64,000 nt of DNA. It comes from an uncultured Mollicutes bacterium. GTDB lineage: Bacteria > Bacillota_I > Bacilli_A > RFN20 > CAG-826. The notes below the pieces were generated by a model, which ran no database searches, was not told the origin of the DNA, and saw only the letters and a list, made by a program, of their open reading frames with translations. Of the stretch, positions 16,153-24,660 are shown one piece after another (position 1 is the first letter of the stretch; each line of letters opens with the position of its first letter). The stretch lies in contig UQXJ01000001.1 of the NCBI GenBank assembly GCA_900545015.1, forward strand, positions 1 through 64,000. Direction: 5' to 3'. The translations under genes were made by a program, and so were the position numbers.

Positions 16153-17973
16153 ATGGCTATGAAATACGATCAAAAACGAATTAGAAATTTTAGTGTGATT
16201 GCGCATATTGATCACGGCAAATCTACACTCTGCGATAGAATACTTGAATTAACTGATACAATTCAAAAAAGAGAAATGAAAGCTCAAATCTTAGACAATA
16301 TGGATTTAGAGCGTGAAAGAGGCATTACGATTAAACTTAATGCTGTAACTTTGGAATACAAAGCTGATGATGGCGAAACATATATTTTTAATTTAATTGA
16401 CACTCCAGGGCATGTAGACTTTACTTACGAAGTAAGCAGATCGCTAGCTGCTTGTGAAGGAGCAATTTTAATTGTTGACGCTACTCAAGGCGTTGAAGCA
16501 CAAACTTTAGCAAATATGTATTTAGCTATTGATAACAACTTAGAAGTAATACCTGTTATTAATAAAATTGACTTAGCTAGTGCTAGGGTTGACGCTGCAC
16601 GAGATGAAATTACATCAAAAATTGGCTTAGATGGTGATACCGCTATCCCTATTAGTGCGAAAACAGGTGTTGGTGTAAAAGAAATTTTAGAAAGAGTAGT
16701 AACTGACATTCCTGCTCCTAGTGGAAACAATGAAGCACCTCTTAAAGCATTAATTTTTGATAGTTATTATGACAGTTATCGTGGTGTTGTTGTTTTAATC
16801 CGTATTAAAGAAGGACATGTTTCGGTTGGTGATTCAATCCATTTAATGAAATCTGGAGTAGATTTTGTTGTCACTGAACTCGGCATTAGAACTCCAAAAG
16901 AAGTAAAAGCTGATGCTTTATATTGCGGCGAAGTCGGATATCTTTGCGCACAGATTAAAGATATTAAAGAAGTACACGTTGGCGATACAATAACCCTTAC
17001 AAATGAGCCTGCTTTATTGCCTTTACCTGGTTATAAAAGAATAAATCCTATGGTTTATTGCGGTATTTATCCAACTGAAAGCAAAAAATATGGTGATTTA
17101 AAAGATGCTCTTGAAAAATTATCTTTAAACGACGCAAGTTTAAAATTTGAACCTGAGACATCTCAAGCATTAGGGTTTGGATTTAGATGTGGCTTTTTAG
17201 GCTTATTACATATGGATGTTATCCAAGAAAGATTAGAAAGAGAATTTGATTTAGATCTTATTTTGACTGCTCCAAGTGTTATTTATAAGGTTTATTTGAC
17301 TGATGGATCAGTAATTAATCTTGATAACCCTAGTAAAATGCCTGATTTAACAACTGTCAAAATGATTGAAGAACCATATGTTAAAGCAGAGATTATGATG
17401 CCTAAAGACTATGTTGGGACAGTTATGCAACTTTGCCAAGATAGAAGAGGAATTTATAAAAATCTAGAATTCTTTGATGATACAAGAATGGTTCTTACAT
17501 ACGAAATACCTCTATCTGAAATTATTTATAATTTCTTTGATAAATTAAAATCATTTACAAAAGGTTATGCTAGTTTAGACTACGAATTATTAGATTACAA
17601 AGAAGGCAATTTAACGAAAATGGATATTTTACTTAATGGTGATGTAGTAGATGCTCTGAGTACAATCGTTTATAAGCCTTTTGCATTCCAACGTGGTTTA
17701 AAGCTTGTTTCTAAATTAAAAGAAGTAATTCCAAAGCAGCAATTTGAAATCCCAGTTCAAGCAGCAATTAATGGAAAAATAATTGCTAGAGCTGATATTA
17801 AAGCAGTGAGAAAAGACGTTCTTGCTAAGTGTTATGGTGGAGATATCACTCGTAAAAAGAAACTTTTAGAAAAGCAAAAAGAAGGCAAAAAGAGAATGAA
17901 AGCTATTGGTTCTGTTGAAGTACCACAAGAAGCATTTATGTCACTTTTAAGCATCGATGACGAGGATAAGTAG
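16153..17973 (+). CDS. lepA: Translation elongation factor 4 (LepA)
   Basis: Ribosome-associated GTPase. G1 is HIDHGKST, G2 RERGITIK, G3 DTPGHVDF, G4 NKIDL; domains II-III follow (GIYPTESKKYGDLKDAL), and the C-terminal LepA-specific domain ends with DITRKKKLLEKQKEGKKRMK. Length about 604-606 fits. Two starts are possible: 16153 (MAMKYD) and 16159 (MKYD). TATACT at 16146-16151 is 7 nt before the second, which would make the message leaderless from 16159; with no Shine-Dalgarno sequence before either ATG, 16159 is plausible. Its TAG stop is the first element of array 2. Confidence 0.96.
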   Translation: MAMKYDQKRIRNFSVIAHIDHGKSTLCDRILELTDTIQKREMKAQILDNMDLERERGITIKLNAVTLEYKADDGETYIFNLIDTPGHVDFTYEVSRSLAACEGAILIVDATQGVEAQTLANMYLAIDNNLEVIPVINKIDLASARVDAARDEITSKIGLDGDTAIPISAKTGVGVKEILERVVTDIPAPSGNNEAPLKALIFDSYYDSYRGVVVLIRIKEGHVSVGDSIHLMKSGVDFVVTELGIRTPKEVKADALYCGEVGYLCAQIKDIKEVHVGDTITLTNEPALLPLPGYKRINPMVYCGIYPTESKKYGDLKDALEKLSLNDASLKFEPETSQALGFGFRCGFLGLLHMDVIQERLEREFDLDLILTAPSVIYKVYLTDGSVINLDNPSKMPDLTTVKMIEEPYVKAEIMMPKDYVGTVMQLCQDRRGIYKNLEFFDDTRMVLTYEIPLSEIIYNFFDKLKSFTKGYASLDYELLDYKEGNLTKMDILLNGDVVDALSTIVYKPFAFQRGLKLVSKLKEVIPKQQFEIPVQAAINGKIIARADIKAVRKDVLAKCYGGDITRKKKLLEKQKEGKKRMKAIGSVEVPQEAFMSLLSIDDEDK

Positions 17974-18011
17974 TAAACTAGTAGTTTTCTAGTAGATAAT
18001 TAGTATTTTAT
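17971..18011 (+). repeat. 11-bp-period TAGTAG array 2 (3 in-phase units)
   Basis: TAGTA cores start at 17979, 17990 and 18001 (11 bp apart); an extra TAGTA at 17971 is 8 bp out of phase and includes the lepA stop codon. Units read CTAGTAGTTTT, CTAGTAGATAA, TTAGTATTTTA. Confidence 0.85.
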
Positions 18012-18034
18012 GTTTCTTTTTTAATAAAAAGTTT

Positions 18035-18040
18035 TATAAT
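18035..18040 (+). promoter_or_regulatory. -10 box before the Fic-like gene
   Basis: TATAAT 23 nt before the ATG at 18063, followed by an AGGAG ribosome binding site; the -35 region is weak and lies just beside the end of repeat array 2. Confidence 0.45.
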
Positions 18041-18062
18041 TAACTTAGGAGTTGAACATAAT

Positions 18063-19622
18063 ATGGGCTCAGAAGAATATATAAAAAAATTTAGTAATGA
18101 AATTTATGCTACAAAGCAAGATGTTTCGAGAGCGTTAAAAACGCCTCTTATCGATGGTTTTTGGACTAATATCCTAGAATATCGTGAGCAATTTTTTAAA
18201 GTTATAAAATTAAAACACATTGATGGACAGTCATTTCAAGTTTGTCTTACTCCAGAAATTTCTAGTCGAATAAATGTTTTAGAACGTAAATTGTCTAAAA
18301 TAATGATTAATTATTCTCGACTTGAAGCAAATGGTACAAATCGTTATTTTATTTATAATAGTTTTAAAAGTGAATTAGAAAGTATAGCTAAACTTTATAG
18401 TATCAACCCAACAGAAACTGATTATAAAAATATAATTGGAAACAATTCTTCTTTTGTTTCATCTGACATTTCAATATTAAAAAGATATCTTGATTGTTTA
18501 AAAGACCTTGAACAAAATAGTTTACAAGATATTGATGATAATACTATTGGCAATTTTTATAGTTATTTGATGGGCACTGATGAACTAACTTCTTATTACA
18601 GAACTAAAAATGTTCAAAATCAATATTCTAGATATCAAATTGGTAAGATTTATTTAGGTGTTCCACCTAATGTTATCGAAAATGCAGTAGATCAATTAAT
18701 TGTGTATATTGAAAATTCAAATGATTCTTTATTTGTAAAAGCAGTATGTACTTTCTATTTCTTGTATTACATTAAGCCATTTGAAACTTATAGTGAAGAA
18801 ATTGCAATGCTACTTTTTAAAAAAGTTTTAAGCTATAACGAATTAGGAAGCGTAGTAGCCTTTATTAACTTTGAAAGTATATTACTTGATAAAGAAGAAA
18901 TAGAAAAACAATTTATTGAAAGTCAAAAGAATTATGACTTAACTTATTTATTATTCTATTTCTTGAAAAAAGCAGAAAAAATTGTTGATGATACGATTGA
19001 TTTAATAGTTAATTCTGAAAAAATGGAAATTCAAAAAGATTTATATCAAGCAGATGAACCTATAGTTAAAGTAGAAGACATTAAAGAATTTGAACCTGAA
19101 GAAAAAACTCCTTTAACTACTGAAGAATTGGGCGTTAAATTTGGTGAAGAACCTGTTGAAACTCCGATTATAAAAGAAGAAAAGCAAGTTAATGTAGAGC
19201 CAATCCTTCCTGAAGCAAAAGAAGAGCAAACAGTAACAACAATTGATAATAACCTAGAATCTACAAATGGCAATGCTTCTATAGAACCAGTAAATAATAA
19301 TGTTAACGATTCTTCTAAGGAAACTGGGATTTCTACAAATATTGCAATACAAAATGTTCCTACTGGCCTAAGTGAAGAAGAAGCACAAAAGTTAGAAACT
19401 CATTTAATGGAAATGAATCCTGATTTAAGCCGTGGCGAAGCATTCTTTTATGCAAGACACTGTACTATTGGTATGATGTATACTGTTTCTCAATATCAAA
19501 AATCAGTTATGTGTGCATATGAAACAGCTCGTAGTAGCATGAATAAACTAGTAATTTTAGGTTACTATAAAAAAGAATTATTAAAGAAAAAATTTGTTTA
19601 TACACCAATTAAAAGAGGATAG
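18063..19622 (+). CDS. Fic-fold protein with destroyed AMPylation motif plus C-terminal winged-helix-like domain
   Basis: Residues 60-100 hold YSRLEAN (84-90), which corresponds to the SSxIEGN inhibitory helix of class II Fic proteins; residues 195-310 follow the Fic core: PPNVIENAVDQLI, a long helix ...FYFLYYIKPF, and YDLTYLLFYFLKKAE like the usual D-L-T-x-W-I end. The catalytic loop HPFxxGNGR reads K238-P-F-E-T-Y-S-E-E246, so the catalytic His, both Gly, Asn and Arg are all gone. A low-complexity acidic linker (325-425) leads to a C-terminal helical, probably winged-helix domain (435-515). A role as non-catalytic binding protein or DNA-binding regulator is inference. Followed closely by a small membrane protein and hemW. 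Confidence 0.75.
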   Translation: MGSEEYIKKFSNEIYATKQDVSRALKTPLIDGFWTNILEYREQFFKVIKLKHIDGQSFQVCLTPEISSRINVLERKLSKIMINYSRLEANGTNRYFIYNSFKSELESIAKLYSINPTETDYKNIIGNNSSFVSSDISILKRYLDCLKDLEQNSLQDIDDNTIGNFYSYLMGTDELTSYYRTKNVQNQYSRYQIGKIYLGVPPNVIENAVDQLIVYIENSNDSLFVKAVCTFYFLYYIKPFETYSEEIAMLLFKKVLSYNELGSVVAFINFESILLDKEEIEKQFIESQKNYDLTYLLFYFLKKAEKIVDDTIDLIVNSEKMEIQKDLYQADEPIVKVEDIKEFEPEEKTPLTTEELGVKFGEEPVETPIIKEEKQVNVEPILPEAKEEQTVTTIDNNLESTNGNASIEPVNNNVNDSSKETGISTNIAIQNVPTGLSEEEAQKLETHLMEMNPDLSRGEAFFYARHCTIGMMYTVSQYQKSVMCAYETARSSMNKLVILGYYKKELLKKKFVYTPIKRG

Positions 19623-19631
19623 GAGTTAATG

Positions 19632-19877
19632 ATGGTATTAAGTGGTAGTTGGATTAATCAACCTTGGGCAATTTTACTTTTAATCGTATTAATTTTTGGA
19701 GCGATTTGTTTATTTGTTTTTGTGTTAAGAAAATTTGTTATTAACAAAAATAGACCAGATGAAAAGCCTGATGAAGTAAAGGCAGCAAACGAAACTTTAG
19801 ATCGCTATCTTGAAGAAGTTAAAGACCCTGAAGCACAAAAGCAATTTGATGAATACGATAAAAAGCAAAATAAATAG
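19632..19877 (+). CDS. Small single-span membrane protein
   Basis: An 81-82 residue protein with one clear membrane helix (AILLLIVLIFGAICLFVFVL, about residues 14-33) and a charged, Glu/Lys/Asp-rich cytoplasmic tail predicted helical. The ribosome binding site AGGAG precedes two ATG codons in a row (19629 and 19632); the second has the better spacing. No family is recognised. The gene begins 6 nt after the Fic-like gene and its end overlaps hemW by 29 nt, so it is clearly part of that operon. Confidence 0.7.
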   Translation: MVLSGSWINQPWAILLLIVLIFGAICLFVFVLRKFVINKNRPDEKPDEVKAANETLDRYLEEVKDPEAQKQFDEYDKKQNK

Positions 19878-20958
19878 TCTTTATATTCATATACCTTTTT
19901 GTAAATCAATTTGTCCTTATTGCGACTTTACTAAATTTTGCGCAAACGATGAAATGATGGACAAATATATTGATGAATTAATTAAAGATATTAAAGATTT
20001 ACAAGATAAAAATTATTCATTTAAAACAATTTATATAGGAGGAGGAACGCCTAGTGTTCTTTCTCTTTTTAATACTCAAAAATTACTTTTTGAGCTTAAT
20101 AAATTGTTAGATTTTACTACTGATTATGAGTTCGCGATTGAAGCAAACCCAGAATCAATAACAGAAGATAAACTAAAAATATATAAAAGATATGGAATCA
20201 ATAGAATCTCAATTGGAATTCAATCTTTTAATAAGAATATTTTAAAGTCTTTAAATAGAGATTTTTCGATTAATTATGATAATTTAATTGAATTAGTCAA
20301 AAAATATATTCAAAACATAAATGTAGATTTGATTTATGGATTACCTAATCAAACTTTAGATAATATAAAAAACGATCTAAATTGTTTTATTTCTTTAAAC
20401 ATTGAACATATTTCAACTTATAGCTTATCAGTTAATCCAGGAACTATTTATTACAACAATAAAATACAAGAAGTAAGTGATGAAAAGTCTCGAGAATTTT
20501 ATGATTTAATTTATAAAGTTCTATCAAGAAATGGGTTTAATCGATATGAAGTAAGCAATTATTCTAAGCCTGGAAAAGAAAGCAAACATAACTTAACATA
20601 TCGGAAAAATGAGGAATATATAGCTTTAGGATGTGGTGCTAGTGGGTATTTTGATAAATATAGATATAAAATTTCATCGTCTTTATCAAAATTTATCGCT
20701 GGTGAAAGAAAATACGAAGTAGAAATTATCGATGACAAATCCAAAGAAGAATATTTTTATATTTGTAACTTAAGATTAAAGGAAGGATTTTCTTTAGAAG
20801 AATATAAAAATGTTTTTAAAAAAGATTTTTTAATTGTAAAAGAAAAAGAAGTTAAAAAATTAATAAAACAAGGTCTTATATTTATAAAGAATAATAGAGT
20901 CATGCCAACTTACGAAGGCATCCTTCTATTAGATTTTATCCTTAGAGAAATAATTTAA
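19849..20958 (+). CDS. hemW: HemW-like radical SAM protein
   Basis: Radical SAM protein of the coproporphyrinogen III dehydrogenase-like group; HemW is a proposed haem chaperone, and the name is often applied to family members with no proven haem role. The CxxxCxxC motif is in YIHIPFCKSICPYCDF, followed by GGGTPSVL, EANPES, RISIGIQSFN and VDLIYGLPNQT, all conserved, and a C-terminal HemN-like domain (SLEEYK...LIKQGLI). I choose the ATG at 19849 (MNTIKSKINSLYIHIPF), which overlaps the preceding gene by 29 nt; there is no other ATG/GTG/TTG closer to the core. Last gene before the heat-shock operon. Confidence 0.88.
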   Translation: MNTIKSKINSLYIHIPFCKSICPYCDFTKFCANDEMMDKYIDELIKDIKDLQDKNYSFKTIYIGGGTPSVLSLFNTQKLLFELNKLLDFTTDYEFAIEANPESITEDKLKIYKRYGINRISIGIQSFNKNILKSLNRDFSINYDNLIELVKKYIQNINVDLIYGLPNQTLDNIKNDLNCFISLNIEHISTYSLSVNPGTIYYNNKIQEVSDEKSREFYDLIYKVLSRNGFNRYEVSNYSKPGKESKHNLTYRKNEEYIALGCGASGYFDKYRYKISSSLSKFIAGERKYEVEIIDDKSKEEYFYICNLRLKEGFSLEEYKNVFKKDFLIVKEKEVKKLIKQGLIFIKNNRVMPTYEGILLLDFILREII

Positions 20959-20963
20959 TTTTT

Positions 20964-20990
20964 TTAGCACTTTTCTATTGACAGTGCTAA
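20964..20990. promoter_or_regulatory. CIRCE element 1 (HrcA operator)
   Basis: TTAGCACTT-N9-CAGTGCTAA, one mismatch per arm from the classical TTAGCACTC-N9-GAGTGCTAA. It overlaps the -35 box TTGACA of the hrcA promoter. Confidence 0.92.
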
Positions 20991-21005
20991 ATATCTATTT
21001 ATAAT
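20978..21005 (+). promoter_or_regulatory. Sigma-A promoter of the hrcA-grpE-dnaK-dnaJ operon
   Basis: TTGACA (20978-20983), 16-bp spacer, TATAAT (21000-21005), placed between two CIRCE elements. Confidence 0.88.
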
Positions 21006-21009
21006 ATAA

Positions 21010-21036
21010 CTAGCACTTGGGAAATAAGAGTGCTAG
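21010..21036. promoter_or_regulatory. CIRCE element 2 (HrcA operator)
   Basis: CTAGCACTT-N9-GAGTGCTAG at the transcription start, 9 nt before the hrcA ATG; nearly canonical. With element 1 it brackets the promoter. Confidence 0.95.
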
Positions 21037-21045
21037 AAAAAAGAT

Positions 21046-22095
21046 ATGTCATTAACAAGAAAAGATAAAATATTAAAACTTATTGTTGAAGATTTCATTA
21101 AAACAGCAGAACCTGTTGGATCTAATTATTTGATTAAGAAATATCATCTTGATGTTTCTAGTGCAACAATTAGAAATGAAATGCTTTCACTTGAAAAAGA
21201 AGGTCTTCTTGAAAAGACCCATACTTCTAGCGGAAGAGTACCTTCAACTTTAGGATATAGATATTACATAGAAAATTTAAGAAATTCAAAAGTTGATGAA
21301 AGAATCAAAAATGAATTAAATAATGTTTTTGTTTCTACAGCATCAGTTGAAGATATCTTAAAAAAGAGCTGTGAAATCTTATCTCATATGACAAACTTAG
21401 CTAGCGTTGTATTAGGACCTAGCGCAGATCAAGAAAAACTAGTTAGTGTTCAACTTGTTCCTATCAATCAAAATATTGTAACAGCTATATTTGTTACTGA
21501 TAAAGGCTATGTTGAAAATAAAACATTCCAATTAGCAAATAAAGTACAAGTAGAAGATGTTAAAAAATGCATTGAGATATTAAATGATAGACTCAAAGGA
21601 ACTCAGATTAGTGGACTTGTGGATAAATTAGAAAGTATTAAACCAATTCTCTCTAATTATCTAACAGATTATTCGTATTTGTATAACGCTTTACTTAAAA
21701 CATTCTATGAAATTGCTTCTACAAGAAGTGAATTCTATGGAAAAGAAAATTTATTAAAGCAACCTGAATTTAAGGATAATGCTGATGAATTAATTAAAAT
21801 ATTTAGTTTATTCAATAATCCTGATAATTTCGAAAAAGTAATCAATAATTCTTCAAATAAATTATTGATTAATGCAAATGAATTTTCTGAGGAATATGGA
21901 GATGTTAGTGTAATTTCAAAAGAAATTGTGGCTAATGGAAATAACGTTGGCAAAATCGCAATCATCGGTCCTAAGCGAATGGATTACGCAAACGTATTAA
22001 ATTCACTTGATTATGTGGTTGATAAAATTATGGAGCGATTAAATTATGAAGAAATTTCGGAAGAAGAAAAAGGAGGGAAAAAAGTTGGAAAATAA
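21046..22095 (+). CDS. hrcA: Heat-inducible transcription repressor HrcA
   Basis: HrcA represses chaperone operons by binding CIRCE and needs GroEL for activity. The N-terminal winged helix (LTRKDKILKLIVEDFIKTAEPVGS; SSATIRNEM; THTSSGRVPSTLGYRYY) and the following GAF-like domain with the inserted dimerisation segment are all visible over 349 residues. Two CIRCE elements in its own promoter imply autoregulation. First gene of the operon hrcA-grpE-dnaK-dnaJ; its end overlaps grpE. No clear Shine-Dalgarno sequence precedes the ATG (AAAAAAG only). Confidence 0.95.
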   Translation: MSLTRKDKILKLIVEDFIKTAEPVGSNYLIKKYHLDVSSATIRNEMLSLEKEGLLEKTHTSSGRVPSTLGYRYYIENLRNSKVDERIKNELNNVFVSTASVEDILKKSCEILSHMTNLASVVLGPSADQEKLVSVQLVPINQNIVTAIFVTDKGYVENKTFQLANKVQVEDVKKCIEILNDRLKGTQISGLVDKLESIKPILSNYLTDYSYLYNALLKTFYEIASTRSEFYGKENLLKQPEFKDNADELIKIFSLFNNPDNFEKVINNSSNKLLINANEFSEEYGDVSVISKEIVANGNNVGKIAIIGPKRMDYANVLNSLDYVVDKIMERLNYEEISEEEKGGKKVGK

Positions 22096-22711
22096 TAAAA
22101 AAGAAAATCCTACTAATTCAGTAGCTAATGAAAAAGAAGTTAATGAATCAGTTAAAGATACAAAAAAAGAAGAACAAGAAGCTAAAAAAATCTTAGAAGA
22201 GTTAAAGAAAGCACAAGTTGATTGTGAACATTGGAAAAATGAATACTATAAAGCTTATGCTGACATGGCAAATTTAAGAAAAGAAATTGAACGTGATCAT
22301 AAAGAAGCTATTAAATATAGATTAGAAGGTTTTGCAGATTCATTATTACCAATTCTTGATGGATTCGAGATGGCACTTAAAAATGAACCTACAACACCTG
22401 AAATGAAAAATTATTTAATTGGTTTCAGTTATGTTTACAAAAATTTATTAAATGTTCTTAACGATGAAGGAGTTATTCAATTAAGTCCTAAAGTCGGTGA
22501 TAAGTTCGATGTTAAAACAATGAATGCAGTTGAAACTGTAGATGATGAAGGTGAAGAAGATATTGTAAAATCAGTAACTTTAAAAGGTTATAAATTACAT
22601 GATCACTTAATCAGAGCCGCAATGGTTGTTGTTAGCAAACATCCAAGTCCAAAAGATGTAAAAGAGGACGAAAAAGAAGTTAAAAAGAATGATGAAACTT
22701 TAAAAGCTTAA
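22085..22711 (+). CDS. grpE: Nucleotide exchange factor GrpE
   Basis: GrpE releases ADP from DnaK. A charged, disordered N terminus is followed by the long coiled coil (about 35-80, with YKAYADMANLRKEIERDHKEA), the FADSLLPILDGFEMAL helices and the C-terminal beta wing (GVIQLSPKVGDKFDVKTMNAVETV; GYKLHDHLIRAAMVVVSK). I place the start at the TTG at 22085, which has a strong AAGGAGG at the right distance and overlaps the hrcA stop by 11 nt; an upstream in-frame ATG at 22046 would lie within hrcA without ribosome binding site. Confidence 0.93.
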   Translation: MENNKKENPTNSVANEKEVNESVKDTKKEEQEAKKILEELKKAQVDCEHWKNEYYKAYADMANLRKEIERDHKEAIKYRLEGFADSLLPILDGFEMALKNEPTTPEMKNYLIGFSYVYKNLLNVLNDEGVIQLSPKVGDKFDVKTMNAVETVDDEGEEDIVKSVTLKGYKLHDHLIRAAMVVVSKHPSPKDVKEDEKEVKKNDETLKA

Positions 22712-22726
22712 TGGAGGAAATATATT

Positions 22727-24589
22727 ATGGCAAAAGAAGTTATTATTGGTATAGATTTAGGTACAACAAACTCAGTTGTTAGTTATCTTCAAAGTGATGG
22801 AACTGTTAAAGTTATTCCAAACCCAGAAGGAACAATGACAACACCTAGTGTTGTTGGATTTAAAGCAAACGGTGAAGTTATCGTTGGTAATGCTGCAAAA
22901 AGACAAGCTATTACTAACCCAGATACAGTAGCAAGTATTAAAAGACATATGGGTAGTGATTATAAAGTCCATATTAATTGCATTAATAAGGATTTCACTC
23001 CTCAAGAAATCAGTGCAAAGATTCTTGCATATATGAAATCATATGCAGAAGCAAATTTAGGACACCCAATTCAAAAGGCTGTTATTACATGTCCTGCATA
23101 CTTCAATGATGCTCAAAGACAAGCAACAAAAGATGCTGGTACAATTGCTGGACTTGAAGTAGTAAGAATTATTAACGAACCTACAGCTGCAGCTTTAGCT
23201 TATGGCTTAGGCAAAGATAAGAGTGAAAAAATCTGTGTATTTGATTTAGGTGGTGGTACACTTGATGTCTCAATTCTTGATATCGGCGATGGTACATTTG
23301 AAGTTGTTTCAACAGCAGGTGATAACAAACTTGGTGGCGATGACTGGGATAATGTAGTTGCTGATTGGATTAGAGCACAAATTAAGATTCAATTTGGACA
23401 AGATATTTGCGATAAGATGGCATTACAAAGATATAAAGATGCTGCTGAAAAAGCTAAAATTGAACTTTCAAGTAGCTTTGAAACAACTATCTCATTACCA
23501 TTCATCGGTATGGGAAGCAATGGCCCTATCTCATTTGAAACTGTCTTATCAAGAGCTAAATTTGAAGAAATGACAAAACATTTACTTGATAGATGCGTCA
23601 CACCTTTAAATAAAGCAATTCAAGATGCAAAATTATCATTCAACGATATTAATGAAGTGTTACTTATCGGTGGTTCAATCAGAATGCCAGCTGTTCAACA
23701 ATTAGTTGCTAAAATTACTGGCAAGAAATTGAATTTAAGTGTTAACCCAGATGAAGCTGTTTCAATTGGTGCATCTTATCAAGGTGGTATTTTAAGTGGT
23801 GATGTTAAAGATGTTATTCTTCTTGATGTTACACCTTTAACACTCGGTATTGAAACTATGGGTGGAGTTATGACACCTTTAATTCCAAGAAATACTACAA
23901 TTCCAACAACAAAGTCACAAATCTTCTCAACAGCTGCAGATAACCAACCTGCTGTCGATATTATGGTTTATCAAGGTGAAAGACCAATGGCACACGATAA
24001 CAAATTGCTTGGTCATTTCCAATTGACAGGTATTAAACCAGCTCCAAGAGGAACACCTCGTATTGAAGTTACATTTAATATTGATGTTAATGGTATTGTT
24101 AAAGTTAGCGCTAAAGATCTTGATTCACAAAAAGAACAAGAAATTACAATCAGCGGAAGTAACGGTTTATCAAAAGAAGAAATTGATAGAATGGTTAGAG
24201 AAGCTGAAGCTAACAAAGAAAACGACAATAAACGTAAGGAAGATATTGAATTAAAGAATAAAGCTGAAGGTTATATTGCTTCAATCGATCAAGCTTTAAG
24301 AGAAAAAGGCGATTCAATTGATGCAAATCAAAAAGCTGAAACACAAAAATTAAGAGATGAATTAAAAACTGCTCTTGATAACAACGATATGAATACATTA
24401 AAATCTAAAATCGGTGATTTAGAAAAAGCTGCATCATTTATGCAACAACAACAAGCTAATGGTGGAGCTCAAAATTCTGGATATACAAATTCTTCAGATT
24501 TTAATGCAAATCAATCACAAGAAAATAACAAACAATCATCTGGAAAAGATGATGATGTAATTGACGCTGACTTTACTGATAAAAAGTAA
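22727..24589 (+). CDS. dnaK: Chaperone DnaK (Hsp70)
   Basis: ATP-dependent Hsp70. The nucleotide-binding domain begins IGIDLGTTNSVVSY and contains CPAYFNDAQRQATKDAG, NEPTAAALAYG, FDLGGGTLDVSIL and LIGGSIRMPAVQ; the substrate-binding domain starts near residue 365 (LLDVTPLTLGIETMGG) and the lid helices run to about 575, followed by a Gln/Asn/Ser-rich tail ending DDDVIDADFTDKK. The 620 residues are normal. A strong GGAGGA ribosome binding site precedes the ATG. Transcribed from the CIRCE-controlled promoter upstream of hrcA. Confidence 0.98.
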   Translation: MAKEVIIGIDLGTTNSVVSYLQSDGTVKVIPNPEGTMTTPSVVGFKANGEVIVGNAAKRQAITNPDTVASIKRHMGSDYKVHINCINKDFTPQEISAKILAYMKSYAEANLGHPIQKAVITCPAYFNDAQRQATKDAGTIAGLEVVRIINEPTAAALAYGLGKDKSEKICVFDLGGGTLDVSILDIGDGTFEVVSTAGDNKLGGDDWDNVVADWIRAQIKIQFGQDICDKMALQRYKDAAEKAKIELSSSFETTISLPFIGMGSNGPISFETVLSRAKFEEMTKHLLDRCVTPLNKAIQDAKLSFNDINEVLLIGGSIRMPAVQQLVAKITGKKLNLSVNPDEAVSIGASYQGGILSGDVKDVILLDVTPLTLGIETMGGVMTPLIPRNTTIPTTKSQIFSTAADNQPAVDIMVYQGERPMAHDNKLLGHFQLTGIKPAPRGTPRIEVTFNIDVNGIVKVSAKDLDSQKEQEITISGSNGLSKEEIDRMVREAEANKENDNKRKEDIELKNKAEGYIASIDQALREKGDSIDANQKAETQKLRDELKTALDNNDMNTLKSKIGDLEKAASFMQQQQANGGAQNSGYTNSSDFNANQSQENNKQSSGKDDDVIDADFTDKK

Positions 24590-24612
24590 TATTAGCTTAT
24601 AAGAATACGATT

Positions 24613-24635
24613 AGGGAAGTGCAAAAAGCTTCCCT
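24613..24635 (+). promoter_or_regulatory. Hairpin in the dnaK-dnaJ gap
   Basis: AGGGAAG (24613-24619) pairs with CTTCCCT (24629-24635), 7 bp, followed by only three T. Too weak a T run for a clear terminator; it may attenuate dnaJ or stabilise the dnaK message end. Confidence 0.4.
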
Positions 24636-24660
24636 TTATCGCTAAGAGAGGAATTTTAAT

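Noticed and set aside
24613..24635. Terminator between dnaK and dnaJ
   Set aside because: The stem is good, but only three T follow; listed as a hairpin of unknown effect.
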